DNA of 64,000 bases from Actinosynnema sp. ALI-1.44 (GCF_001984155.1 NZ_MTQO01000049.1:530139-594138), one strand, 5' to 3'. Shown: positions 35,683 through 44,314, counted from the first letter of the stretch. The notes: generated by a model from the letters alone, not told the origin. Made by a program: numbers and translations.

Positions 35683-36386
35683 GCGGCCCCCGTTCCCATC
35701 GGACCGGTGTCGGTCAACTCGCTGCGGGCGCGCCACAGATCGGGCAGGAACTGGTGCTTGATGAGCTTGGTCAGTGCGTCGACCGCCATTCCCTGGGTAC
35801 CGACGGACCCGTGGCCGAGGATCCGGGTGGCCATCTTGTAGTGCGAAGCCCGCCACAACGCGACGCGTTCGTCCCACTCGATCAGGGCCTCCGCCAGTCG
35901 CTGCTCGACGCTGTCGAGCTTGCTGCGGTAGAGCTCGGCGAGATCGATCCCGCGCTGCGCGACCAGGTCACCGAAGGCGCTGCTGATCTTCCTGCCGTGC
36001 TTCCGCACCGCGCGCCAGCCCGGCGAATCGGCACCGGAACCGTGGCCGAGAACCGTCCTGATCGTCTGGAAATCCCACGGTGAGAGGTGCTTCATCATGT
36101 CGAGCTGACCGGTGACCAGTTCGATGCCGAGACTGGACCGGCCGATCAGGCGGGTGGCGGTCTCCAGTTCACCCGCCTTGATCCGTTCGGTCGCCTCGTC
36201 CAGTTCGGCACAGGCCAGTTTGAGCCACAACTCGGTCGACTGGTGCACGACCTGGAACAGCAACTCGTCCCGGTGCACCACCTCGTCCGGCCGCCGTTGC
36301 AGTGCCAGCAACGTGTCCGTGCGCATGTACCGCGCGTAGTCGTCCGCGCCCTCGCCGGGCAGCACCTGCTGGGAATAATCCGTCAT
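35679..36386 (-). CDS. Short tryptophan 2,3-dioxygenase homologue
   Basis: The protein has 235 residues, against about 270-290 for common TDOs. FQVVHQSTELWLKL matches the distal-His helix and LWRASHYKMATRILG holds the proximal heme ligand. The conserved GTGG(S/T) substrate loop reads GSVGTQGM, so contacts to the amino acid differ. Biosynthetic TDO homologues in echinomycin-, thiocoraline- and maremycin-type clusters act on modified tryptophans, which this divergence would suit. It is the first gene of the leftward six-gene operon, with a 215-nt divergent promoter region upstream. Confidence 0.82.
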   Translation of the reverse strand: MTDYSQQVLPGEGADDYARYMRTDTLLALQRRPDEVVHRDELLFQVVHQSTELWLKLACAELDEATERIKAGELETATRLIGRSSLGIELVTGQLDMMKHLSPWDFQTIRTVLGHGSGADSPGWRAVRKHGRKISSAFGDLVAQRGIDLAELYRSKLDSVEQRLAEALIEWDERVALWRASHYKMATRILGHGSVGTQGMAVDALTKLIKHQFLPDLWRARSELTDTGPMGTGAA

Positions 36387-36444
36387 GGCAACGACTCTCC
36401 GGCATCCCGTCGTGGACAGTCACACCGGAAAACCTATCCGGGCC

Positions 36445-36464
36445 GGCTATCACCCCGGCTATCA
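36445..36464. promoter_or_regulatory. Direct repeat GGCTATCA in the divergent promoter region
   Basis: GGCTATCA occurs at 36445-36452 and 36457-36464 (12-nt period), with a partial third copy (CCTATCC) beginning about 36433. It lies between the TDO operon and the membrane hydrolase gene. Tandem heptamer-like repeats are typical of SARP binding sites, but those usually have an 11- or 22-nt period, so the assignment is weak. Confidence 0.35.
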
Positions 36465-36601
36465 AGCGGGTCTCAGCGATTTCTCACTCCCCTACCGCCG
36501 GGTTGCTTGTCTCGCACCACATCGGCAGCATGGGCCGCACGGCGGATGACCGTTTTCGCCGATGTCCCACTACCGAGAAGAACACGCGGAGAGGAGGACT
36601 G

Positions 36602-38002
36602 GTGTCGGCTGTCCGAAAATTCCTTGATGTGTTCGCCGTGGCGGCGATGTCGCTTGTTCCGACCGCCACCGGCGCGATGGCGCAGCAGCCGCGGCCCGCG
36701 GGATCCGCGCAGGAAGTCTCGTTCCCGAGCAACGGGGAAACCCTGCACGGCATGGTGTTCACGCCGCCGGGAACCGGGCAGCGCCGTCCGGGCATGGTCC
36801 TGGTGTCCGGATCCGGACCGGAGCCGTCGGCCGAGCAGGTGCGCGCCTTCATGGAGCCACTGACGCGGACCGGTGTCGTGTCGCTCGTCTACAAGCGCCG
36901 CACAGCCGGTTACTCAGTGACCGAACGGTCCTACTCCCAGCTGGCCGACGACGCACTCGCTGCCGTGAAAGCGTTGCGTGCCAGGGATGACGTCGATCCG
37001 GAGCGGGTTGGGCTGTGGGGCGCCAGCGAGGGCGCGTGGGTCGCACCGCTGGCCGCGTCCCGTTCCGCCGACGTGCGCTTCCTGGTGCTGATCTCCGCCA
37101 GTGGCGTACCACCGGCCCGGCAGACCGCGTGGCAGCTGACGAACTCCGTGCACCGGTCCGGGGCCGCCGGTTCGATCCCCGATTCCCTGCCGCTCAAGGG
37201 AGTCCGGCTGGTCGCCGGGCTCGGCCAGTTCCCCGAGGCCGACTACGACACGGTTCCCGTCCTCGAACGGACCCGTGCGCCGGTACTGGCGGTGTGGGGC
37301 AGCGAGGACCACACGGTGCCGCCCGCCGAGTCGATGACGACTGTGCGGCGTGCACTGGACCGCGCGGGCAACGACGACTACACATTGAAGGTGTTCCCCG
37401 GCGTCGGCCATGCGCTGTCGCGCTCCAGTGACGACTTCTCCGGTGCCGCCGCGATCATCCCGGAGTTCTTCGATCTCGTCGGCCAGTGGGTCGGGAGCCT
37501 GCCTGACCAGGCCCGGCAAGCCAGCGTGGACCCGATGCCCCAGCAGGATCGCGTGAGCGCACCGGTCACGCCCCAGAGCTGGTACGAGTCGACCGGGTTC
37601 CAACTGGTAGCGCTCTCGGTGTTTGTGGTGGCGTTCGCGGGGTACTTCTGTGTCGCCGCTGTGCGCAAGATCCGTCGGCGCGCCGGAAAGCCGGTGCTGC
37701 GCCGTCCTGCCCGGCTGCTCGCGATCACGGGCCTGCTGGCCCCACTGGCCCTGCTCGGGTACGTGGTCACGTTGTTGCTGAGCCGCTCGCCCGGCACCGT
37801 CGTCGGCGGTTTCGCCCTGCCGTTCCTGGTCGTCCGGATCCTGACCCTGGTCGCCTTGGCCGCGACGGTCGCCCTGGCGGTCATGTGGTGGCGTCGTCGC
37901 GGGGAAGTCCATGGTGGCGAACGAATCCGGCTCGGCCTGCTGCTCTTCGGCGGCGTGGTCCTCGTGCCGTGGTCGCTGTACTGGGGACTGGTCTTCGCCT
38001 GA
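36602..38002 (+). CDS. Exported alpha/beta-hydrolase with C-terminal membrane anchor
   Basis: This 466-residue protein starts at a GTG with GAGAGGAGG upstream. A signal peptide (about residues 1-30, ending GAMAQQ) is followed by an alpha/beta-hydrolase domain with nucleophile elbow GLWGASEGAW, acid region VWGSEDHTVP and His in VFPGVGHAL. After about residue 330 come four hydrophobic helices. The catalytic domain would face the outside of the membrane. In acyl-primed NRPS pathways an external enzyme removes the acyl leader late, and this hydrolase is one candidate for that step. It is equally compatible with an unrelated esterase. It is followed at 26 nt by a methyltransferase gene. Confidence 0.8.
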   Translation: MSAVRKFLDVFAVAAMSLVPTATGAMAQQPRPAGSAQEVSFPSNGETLHGMVFTPPGTGQRRPGMVLVSGSGPEPSAEQVRAFMEPLTRTGVVSLVYKRRTAGYSVTERSYSQLADDALAAVKALRARDDVDPERVGLWGASEGAWVAPLAASRSADVRFLVLISASGVPPARQTAWQLTNSVHRSGAAGSIPDSLPLKGVRLVAGLGQFPEADYDTVPVLERTRAPVLAVWGSEDHTVPPAESMTTVRRALDRAGNDDYTLKVFPGVGHALSRSSDDFSGAAAIIPEFFDLVGQWVGSLPDQARQASVDPMPQQDRVSAPVTPQSWYESTGFQLVALSVFVVAFAGYFCVAAVRKIRRRAGKPVLRRPARLLAITGLLAPLALLGYVVTLLLSRSPGTVVGGFALPFLVVRILTLVALAATVALAVMWWRRRGEVHGGERIRLGLLLFGGVVLVPWSLYWGLVFA

Positions 38003-38028
38003 GTTGGTCAAATCCATTGGGAGGAAAA

Positions 38029-38874
38029 GTGACGACAACGGAAGTTCCGACCGGGGTCGGCCGTACCGCGATCATGGTGTCCTGGATCCGCTCCGCCGAG
38101 GCCGAACGGCCGGACGCGTTGTTCCGCGACCAGTTCGCCGACGAGGTGCTCAGCGAACTGGGCGAGGCACCGGAAACCGCCGAACTGGTGGCCGCGCTGC
38201 GTGACGGCGGCCCGCTGGCCGACCAGCTGCGCAGCCCGCGGTTCTCGTTCATCGCGGTGCGGACCCGCTACATCGACGACCGGCTGACCACCGCGATGCA
38301 CCGCGGCATCCGGCAGGTGGTGAGCCTCGCGGCCGGTCTCGACGGCCGGACAACCCGGTTGCACTGCCCACCGGGAACCCGGTGGTACGAGGTGGATCTG
38401 CCGGTGATGACGGCGTTCAAGCAGCACCTGCTGGATCGTTCCGCGCTGCCGCCGACCTGTGCCAGGCAGGGCGTCGCCGCCGACCTGACCGGCGACTGGG
38501 CGCAACGGCTGCGGGACACCGACTTCGACCCGTCGGTGCCGACCGCGTTCCTGATCGAAGGGCTGCTGATGTACCTGTCGCCGCAAGCCGGTGACAAGCT
38601 GCTGGCCGAGGTGAGCGAGGTGTCCGCGCCCGGCAGTGAACTGCTGCTCGAGCACCTGTCCGACCGCTCGCTCACGTCGACCGACACACCGCTGCGCGAC
38701 GTGGTCGAATCGCAGGGCGCGCGGTGGCTTTCCGCTCAGGACGACCTCACCGGCTGGCTGGGCCGGCACGGGTGGCGCGCCGAGGTGCACGCCAACAACG
38801 ATCCCGCGGTCAGCTGCGGCCGTGTACCGGAAGGCGGGGAAACCTGGCTCTGGCTGGCACACGCGGTTCGGTAA
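38029..38874 (+). CDS. Methyltransferase of the leucine-carboxyl-methyltransferase-like family
   Basis: This 281-residue protein starts at a GTG with GGGAGG upstream. It shows the PPM/LCMT-like pattern seen in polyketide and mycobacterial enzymes: FIAVRTRYIDD, RQVVSLAAGLDGRTTRL (motif I), WYEVDLPVMTAFKQ (motif post I) and FLIEGLLMYLS. It probably O-methylates a small molecule or carboxylate. It shares a transcript with the hydrolase upstream and ends at a strong terminator facing the SARP gene. Confidence 0.83.
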   Translation: MTTTEVPTGVGRTAIMVSWIRSAEAERPDALFRDQFADEVLSELGEAPETAELVAALRDGGPLADQLRSPRFSFIAVRTRYIDDRLTTAMHRGIRQVVSLAAGLDGRTTRLHCPPGTRWYEVDLPVMTAFKQHLLDRSALPPTCARQGVAADLTGDWAQRLRDTDFDPSVPTAFLIEGLLMYLSPQAGDKLLAEVSEVSAPGSELLLEHLSDRSLTSTDTPLRDVVESQGARWLSAQDDLTGWLGRHGWRAEVHANNDPAVSCGRVPEGGETWLWLAHAVR

Positions 38875-38890
38875 CCGGTCGTCCGTTCAC

Positions 38891-38928
38891 GAGCCTCTGG
38901 TGGATCACGAAGGATCCGCCAGAGGCTC
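38891..38928. terminator. Bidirectional hairpin terminator
   Basis: GAGCCTCTGGTGGATC (38891-38906) pairs with 38912-38928 with one mismatch. It lies between the convergent methyltransferase and SARP genes. Confidence 0.8.
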
Positions 38929-38943
38929 TTCGCTGTGCGGGGT

Positions 38944-40998
38944 CTAGGACGCGGGCCGCATGGCCATGTCGCGGTCCGGGCCACAGCACCGCTCGACCCA
39001 CTTCAGCGCGGGCTGCTCGGCCCGCAGCCAGCTCACCGGTTTCGCCAGGACCTCGTCCACGATGTCGTGGCCGACGGCGGGGTTCGGCACGGGCGGACGG
39101 GTGGGACCGTCCGCGGGCTCGAGCGCTCCCTGTGCCTGTTGGGACAGCCACAGCCAAGTGTCGAGTGCCCGGCGCAGTGCCGAGTCCCGTGTGGACGCCG
39201 AGAGCACCTCGCCGGCTTTGTCCTGCGCGTACAGCCTGGTCAGTTCGTCCATCCGGTACCGCACGCCACCGAGGACGTCCTCGCCCGCGACCTCCAGCAC
39301 CTGCCGGTAGACGAGCTCGTCCAGCAACTTCTCCGACACGGACGTCTTCAGGTCCAGCAACGGCGCGCCGACCCACGACGGGAAGTCGGGCACCCCGAGC
39401 AGGCTGAGCCGGTACCAGAGTGCTTTGGCCGCGTCGCCGAGCCGGTACTCGCTGCCTGCCAGCCGGGCCCGCAGGTCCAGCGAACCGTGGGTCAGCTCGT
39501 CCAACCGGGATGCCGGGCTGCGCAGCCGTTCGGCGAGGTAGGTCAGCCGCAGCTGGGGCCGGGCGCGCAGCCGGGCACCGGCCGCCCGGATGGTCAGCGG
39601 CAGGCCACCGCTGGCCGCGACGATCTCCTGGGCCGCGGCCTCCCCCGTGTCACCGGCCGGACCCGCGATCCCGCGGAGCAGTTCCAGTGCTTCGCTGGTG
39701 CGCAACGGACCCAGCTCGACCAGGTGGGCGCCGGGCAGCTCGGTCAGGTTGGACCTGCTGGTGATCACCACCGCGCTCGACCCGGTTCCCGGCAGCAGCG
39801 GCCGGACCTGCTCCGCGCCTTCGGCGTCGTCCAGCAGCACCAGCATCCGGCGGGTGGCGAGCAGACTGCGGTAGACCGAGGCGAGCTCACGGAAGTCGTG
39901 CGGGATGGCCTGTTGCGGGATTCCCAGCGCGTGCAGGAACTGGTGCAGGATCTCGGTCGGTGTGGCGGGCTCGGCCCGCGTCCCGCCGAGGTCGGCGTAG
40001 AGCTGTCCGTCCGGGAACGCCTGACGGGCCTGGTGCGCGGCACGCACGGCGAGAGCGGTCTTGCCGACGCCGCATTTGCCGACCACGACCGTGATTCGGG
40101 GCGCACCTTGCCGACTGGGCGCTTGTTCAGCGCTTTCGAGGTCGTCGACCATTTCGGCCACGAGACCCGACCGTCCGGTGAAATCGCTGGTGTCGGCGGT
40201 CAATTGGGCCGGGGCGCGGACGAAAACGGCGGCGTCGACCGTCGGCGCACTCGCCCTTTCCTTGCCTGCGAGGACTTCCCGGTGCACTTCCTGCAGGCGC
40301 TGGCCCGGTTCCAGGCCGAGTTGCTCGACCAGGGCCTTGCGTCCCTCGCGGAAGACCGACAGAGCCTCGGCCCGACGGCCGCATCCGTGCAGCGCCGTCA
40401 TCAGCAGGCACCGCAGGCCCTCGCGCAGCGGGAACCGGCCGACCAGCCCGCGTAACTTGCCGACGACCTCGCGGTACTTCTCCTGCTTGAGTTCCAGCTC
40501 GATGACCTCCTCGATCGTGGCGAGGCGGCGTTCCTCCCACTGCGCGGCGATCGCGGCGACGGACGGGCTGGTGAGCTCGCCCAGCACCGGTCCGCGGAAC
40601 AGGTTCAACGAAGCCGTGTAATCGTTGATCGCCTTCGCGTAGTCCCCGGTGGCCGCGACCGACCTCGCCCGCACGACGAGGCGCTCGAACTCGGCGATGT
40701 CGGTCTGGGACTCGTCGATCCGCAACCGGTATCCCACGGCCGTCGTCTCGATGACGTTGTCCGGTGCGCCCGCGGCGCGTAATGCCTTGCGCAGGCGCCA
40801 GATCAGCGTTTGGACCTGCTCCTCGGCGGTCTGCGGTGACGTACCCGACCAGACCGCCTCGACCAGGCTGCGCGCCGAGACGGCTTGCCCGGCCGCCAGG
40901 GCGAGGCAGGCCATGACCGTCAGCTGGCGGTTGCGGCCGATCGGCAGCGGCTCGCCGTCGACGAGTATTTCCAGCGGACCAAGGAGTCGACAGAACAT
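38944..40998 (-). CDS. SARP/AfsR-type regulator with NB-ARC domain, containing a TTA codon
   Basis: This 684-residue protein starts at the second ATG (40998), six bases after AGGGGG. An OmpR-type winged helix spans residues about 5-90 (LEILVDGEPLPIGRNRQL...). A bacterial transcriptional activation domain spans about 95-240, and an NB-ARC ATPase follows, with P-loop VGKCGVGKTAL and Walker B MLVLLDDAE, then an alpha-helical C-terminus without clear TPRs. It is expected to be a pathway activator for the surrounding biosynthetic genes. Codon 182 is TTA (40453-40455), the only leucine codon read by the bldA tRNA, so translation may be tied to development. Confidence 0.9.
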   Translation of the reverse strand: MFCRLLGPLEILVDGEPLPIGRNRQLTVMACLALAAGQAVSARSLVEAVWSGTSPQTAEEQVQTLIWRLRKALRAAGAPDNVIETTAVGYRLRIDESQTDIAEFERLVVRARSVAATGDYAKAINDYTASLNLFRGPVLGELTSPSVAAIAAQWEERRLATIEEVIELELKQEKYREVVGKLRGLVGRFPLREGLRCLLMTALHGCGRRAEALSVFREGRKALVEQLGLEPGQRLQEVHREVLAGKERASAPTVDAAVFVRAPAQLTADTSDFTGRSGLVAEMVDDLESAEQAPSRQGAPRITVVVGKCGVGKTALAVRAAHQARQAFPDGQLYADLGGTRAEPATPTEILHQFLHALGIPQQAIPHDFRELASVYRSLLATRRMLVLLDDAEGAEQVRPLLPGTGSSAVVITSRSNLTELPGAHLVELGPLRTSEALELLRGIAGPAGDTGEAAAQEIVAASGGLPLTIRAAGARLRARPQLRLTYLAERLRSPASRLDELTHGSLDLRARLAGSEYRLGDAAKALWYRLSLLGVPDFPSWVGAPLLDLKTSVSEKLLDELVYRQVLEVAGEDVLGGVRYRMDELTRLYAQDKAGEVLSASTRDSALRRALDTWLWLSQQAQGALEPADGPTRPPVPNPAVGHDIVDEVLAKPVSWLRAEQPALKWVERCCGPDRDMAMRPAS

Positions 40999-40999
40999 G

Positions 41000-41476
41000 C
41001 ACATCCCCCTTACCACGGAGAATCCGGCAGTAGACGGAACGTCCGTAACAGTGAAATTGTTTACGGCCCGTTCACTAATCGTCCAGGAATCCCAGAAGAC
41101 TAACGTTTTGAGAGGATGCTAACACCACTCACACAGGCCCGCTCGGTGCGTGCACGACTGGAGAATTTCCACAGTCGAACACCTTCGGACACATTGTTCG
41201 ACAGCCAACCAGACCGCCCGGAGATCTTGCATAGCAAGGAATCCCCCAGGCCGCACGACGAGACTTCACAAACCCCGCGACCCGCCCGAACCGGACACCC
41301 AGCCAGGGGCATAGCCCGTGGAGAGGGCATTGAGAGGGCTCGCAGGGAATACGGGGTTAAATTACCTGCGACACAAAGGATCGACCTCCAGCGTACTTCT
41401 CGAGCCCCCAGTGAGTACCTGGCAACCGAGCACCGGTCGACCGAGGGGCTCCACTCCGATAACGAGGAGCACAGCA
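41000..41476. other. Divergent intergenic region between SARP and YaaH genes
   Basis: This non-coding stretch of about 480 nt is less GC-rich than its neighbours. It holds a StrR-type operator (41152-41180) with a third half-site at 41196-41204. An open frame runs through part of it in front of the YaaH gene but lacks a ribosome site or similarity. I see no tRNA or riboswitch. Confidence 0.6.
41152..41180. promoter_or_regulatory. StrR-family operator
   Basis: GCACGACTG, eleven bases and CAGTCGAAC match the StrR/NovG consensus GTTCRACTG-N11-CRGTYGAAC: 7 of 9 in the left half, 9 of 9 in the right, with exact spacing. A further half-site GTTCGACAG follows at 41196-41204. A StrR-family protein is encoded 1.5 kb away, and the site could control the SARP gene, the YaaH gene or both. 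Confidence 0.75.
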
Positions 41477-42148
41477 ATGTCCACCGTGGAAGAAATAGTG
41501 CGCACGCAGCGCGCGCATCCCGAGGCCAGGGACGCCGACGTGCGTGACCCGCTGGCCGGCGACGCGGCGATGATCGGAATGCCCGCATTCCTCGCCTCCT
41601 CGCTGGCGATGGCACTGACCCTCATCGGCTACGTGCCCTACAGCGCCGTCGCCGCTCCGGTGCCGATCCTCACCATCGGCGGAATCGTGCAGCTGATCGC
41701 CGCCAACCGCGCGGCGAAGCGCGGGCAGCACCTGCTCGCGGGTGCGTTCGCGATCTTCAGCGTCTTCTGGCTGAGCTACGCCTTCACGACACTCGGCCTG
41801 GCCAACAAGTGGTTCGGGATGGGACCCGACGGCACCATCCCGACCCAGGAGATGTTCCTGATCTGCTGGTTCACCATGCTCGTGCTGTTCACCCTGCCCA
41901 CGCTGCGGATGCCGATCGCGATCACCGGGCTGTTCGCGATGATCGACGTCGCGTTGCTGATGGTGTTGCTCGGCACGCTCAACCACGGGCACAACATGTC
42001 CATCGGACTGGGCCGCGCGCTGCAGTTCATCGGCGGGGTGACGATGTTCGGGTTCATCGCCATCGGCGCGTACCTGCTCGTGCACGTCACCTCCGTGGCC
42101 ACCGGGGGAAAGGGCCTGCCGCTGGGCAGGCCGATCCTGCGGCGGTGA
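41477..42148 (+). CDS. GPR1/FUN34/YaaH-family membrane transporter
   Basis: The protein has 223 residues with six predicted helices after a hydrophilic N-terminus. The pattern of PLAGDAAMIGMPAF, GYVPYSAVAAPVPILTIGG, GAFAIFSVFWLSYAF and the six-helix layout fits the acetate/succinate transporter family. The ATG has GAGGAG upstream. It lies downstream of a StrR-type operator and is followed by a terminator, so it is a single-gene unit under probable cluster control. It may move acetate or another small carboxylate. Why a biosynthetic cluster would need it is unclear. Confidence 0.78.
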   Translation: MSTVEEIVRTQRAHPEARDADVRDPLAGDAAMIGMPAFLASSLAMALTLIGYVPYSAVAAPVPILTIGGIVQLIAANRAAKRGQHLLAGAFAIFSVFWLSYAFTTLGLANKWFGMGPDGTIPTQEMFLICWFTMLVLFTLPTLRMPIAITGLFAMIDVALLMVLLGTLNHGHNMSIGLGRALQFIGGVTMFGFIAIGAYLLVHVTSVATGGKGLPLGRPILRR

Positions 42149-42175
42149 GGCACCAGTCCGCACGAGGTTCACTCC

Positions 42176-42209
42176 GGTCGGGTCCGGCGGGCAACCGCCG
42201 GACCCGACC
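42176..42209 (+). terminator. Hairpin terminator
   Basis: GGTCGGGTCCGGCGG and its exact complement form a 15-bp stem with loop GCAA, followed by GCGTTT. It lies 27 nt after the YaaH-family stop. Confidence 0.87.
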
Positions 42210-42675
42210 GCGTTTCCGGCGCGACCCCGTTCGTCCATAGTAGACACTCGGAGTGCGTGGCGGAATATGTCACGGTCATCGCCATATCGGCCACCGGTGA
42301 CAGATCCAGGAAAATGTCATCGCACTCCAACCGGCCCGGCCGATCGTATAACGGAGTTATTTTGACGACGCTGAGTGACTGCGGAAAGTCTCCGTTTGAC
42401 AGCGGCCGGTAGCCATCCTATGGTCTGTACAGGTACTAATTAACTGGGCTAATTCAATACGGGGGCAAGTGCTACTTCAGCGCGCAATCACGGCGCACTT
42501 CGCCTGATTGCCACCTGCGTCCGCGATTCCACGAGTCGTCGGCAAACTTTCGACTCCGTGTCGATTCCGCGGCACGAGGCCGCTCCCGCGATCGCCACCG
42601 GTGCGGTCCAGGGACGTTGCGCCCTGCAGCGTCACCGCGAATTGCTCCATGAAAGGAACAGGGGGAAGGGGACAC
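42210..42675. other. Promoter region of the StrR-family gene
   Basis: These 466 nt have no supported gene. The middle is unusually AT-rich (around 42300-42460) with direct CTAATT words at 42436 and 42449. A sigma-70-like promoter lies at 42396-42424, leaving a leader of roughly 245 nt before the regulator. Confidence 0.6.
42396..42424 (+). promoter_or_regulatory. Sigma-70-like promoter
   Basis: TTGACA (42396-42401), a 17-nt spacer and TATGGT (42419-42424) match a vegetative promoter, directed at the StrR-family gene. Confidence 0.6.
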
Positions 42676-43713
42676 ATGAAGTCCGCCGACACGACTCCAG
42701 GCGAAGTGGTCGACGGAACCCGCACCCGGCCCTTATCCCCGGAGCCCGGACAGCAGTCCCCCACCAGCCCCTGCATCCGCATCGCGGTCGACCAGTTGCT
42801 TCCGTCGGACTCACCACGAGTGCACGCGGTCAGCCTGGAGCACGCGCGGGCGCTGGCCGAGTCCGACGCGCACTTACCCCCGATCGTCGTGCACCGCAGG
42901 ACACATCGCATCATCGACGGCATGCACCGGGTGCAGGCGGCCAAGTTGAACGGCGTCGAGGAGATCGAAGCGGTGTTCTTCGACGGCGACGACGACGAGG
43001 CGTTCGTCCTCGCCGTCGAATCGAACATCGAGCACGGCCTGCCGCTGTCGCTGGCCGAACGCAGCGGCGCCGCCGAACGCATCGTGCGCTCCCATCCTGA
43101 GTGGTCGGACCGCGCCGTCGCACTCAGCACGGGCATCTCCGCCAAGACGGTGAGCGCCATCCGAACCAGGATCGCCCGCGACATCCCGGCAGCCCCGAAC
43201 CGGCTCGGCAGGGACGGGCGGGTCCGTCCACTGGACACCTCCGCCGGGCGCAGGACGGCTGCCGAGTTGCTGGCGTCGAACCCCTCCATGTCGTTGCGGC
43301 AGATCGCCAGGCAGTCCGGGGTGTCCGCGACCACTGTCCAGGATGTCCGCAAGCGCCTCGGCCGGGGCGAGAACCCGGTACCAGCCGCCGCACACCGCGT
43401 CGCCGCGAAGCAGTCCGGCGGCGAAGACCTGCAACGGGAAGACCGGCAACGGGTGGAACAAACCCAGCCGGACGGCTGCCTGGACGTCAAGGACGCTCTG
43501 GGGAAGTTGCGGTCCGACCCGGCGCTGCGTTTCAACGCACGCGGCCGGATGCTGCTTCGGTTGCTGGATCCCCACTTCATCAGCGCCGACTGCCACGACC
43601 GGCTGCTGGCGGCGATACCGCCCTACTGGGCGGGCGAACTGGCCGAGATCGCGCGCGCCTACGCATCGGCATGGCAGCACTTCGCCTGCGAACTGGAAGA
43701 CAAGCAGCCGTGA
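42676..43713 (+). CDS. StrR/NovG-family (ParB-like) pathway activator, two TTA codons
   Basis: This 345-residue protein starts at the ATG at 42676 with AAGGGG upstream. IAVDQLLPSDSPR, LPPIVVHRRTHRIIDGMHR and AFVLAVESNIEHGLPLSLAER are the ParB-like N-domain of StrR-type activators. A helix-turn-helix follows (WSDRAVALSTGISAKTVSAIR), then a second one (MSLRQIARQSGVSATTVQDV). StrR, NovG and glycopeptide-cluster homologues activate antibiotic operons through GTTCRACTG-N11-CRGTYGAAC sites, one of which lies upstream. Codons 20 and 67 are TTA (42733-42735, 42874-42876), implying bldA control. Confidence 0.9.
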   Translation: MKSADTTPGEVVDGTRTRPLSPEPGQQSPTSPCIRIAVDQLLPSDSPRVHAVSLEHARALAESDAHLPPIVVHRRTHRIIDGMHRVQAAKLNGVEEIEAVFFDGDDDEAFVLAVESNIEHGLPLSLAERSGAAERIVRSHPEWSDRAVALSTGISAKTVSAIRTRIARDIPAAPNRLGRDGRVRPLDTSAGRRTAAELLASNPSMSLRQIARQSGVSATTVQDVRKRLGRGENPVPAAAHRVAAKQSGGEDLQREDRQRVEQTQPDGCLDVKDALGKLRSDPALRFNARGRMLLRLLDPHFISADCHDRLLAAIPPYWAGELAEIARAYASAWQHFACELEDKQP

Positions 43714-43748
43714 TGTGCCGTGAAAGGTGCCCGTTCCAGGCCTGATGG

Positions 43749-44312
43749 TCACGCGGTGCGCACCACCAGGCCCGTCCCCTGCCGCGGCGCCAGGACTGCC
43801 TCCCGGAAATTGGCCAAGGTCAACGACAACGTGCGCTCGACGTCGGACTCCAGCACCAAGTCGTCCCCGACCACACGGATCTGCTCACGCAACAAGCAGT
43901 AGCCACGCACGACATGCCGCGCGCCGAGCGAACTCAGGACGGGCCCGAGGGCGTAGTCCAACGCCAGGACGTGTGCGCGACTGCCGACGACGGCCAACGG
44001 CAGCACAGCTTTGCCAGCCAGTGCGTGCTTCGGCAGCAGGTCCAGGAAGAGCTTGAGCAGGCCCGAGTAGGACCCGTGATGGGTCGGCGTCACCACCAGA
44101 ACACCGTCAGCCCTGTCGACACAGGCCAGCGCGCGGCTGACAGCCCCATCCGTGGGGTCGGCCCGCACCAGCGCCTCGGCGGGCAGGTCGCGTACCCGGA
44201 TGTGCCGCACCGCGGTCCCGCCGCTGGTCAGCCTGCTGAGGCTGAGGTCGGCGACGCGGCTCGTCGTGGACTTGCCGTAGGGGCTCGCCGAGATCGCGAC
44301 CACAGAGGACAT
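43749..44312 (-). CDS. NAD(P)H-dependent FMN reductase
   Basis: This 187-residue flavodoxin-fold reductase of the SsuE/MsuE type has VAISASPYGKSTTSRVADL for the phosphate loop and VVTPTHHGSYSGLLKLFLD for the flavin site. It would supply reduced FMN or reduce a quinone. It is the last gene of the long leftward NRPS operon, 3 nt after chorismate mutase. No FMNH2-dependent monooxygenase is visible in the window, so a direct quinone or nitro reductase role is possible. Confidence 0.87.
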   Translation of the reverse strand: MSSVVAISASPYGKSTTSRVADLSLSRLTSGGTAVRHIRVRDLPAEALVRADPTDGAVSRALACVDRADGVLVVTPTHHGSYSGLLKLFLDLLPKHALAGKAVLPLAVVGSRAHVLALDYALGPVLSSLGARHVVRGYCLLREQIRVVGDDLVLESDVERTLSLTLANFREAVLAPRQGTGLVVRTA

Positions 44313-44314
44313 CG

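Noticed and set aside
30166..36386. The operon as plain catabolic tryptophan degradation
   Set aside because: The short TDO with an altered loop, the second large heme oxygenase, the non-KMO flavin enzyme and the methyltransferase fit biosynthesis better. A catabolic role is not excluded.
41116..41476. Extended N-terminus of the YaaH-family transporter
   Set aside because: The extension has no conserved pattern and overlaps the regulatory region. A good GAGGAG site precedes the ATG at 41477.
42362..42401. Repeated TTTGAC words upstream of the StrR homologue as a SARP operator
   Set aside because: Their spacing is 34 nt, not a multiple of the 11-nt period typical of SARP sites, and the second copy is better explained as a -35 element.
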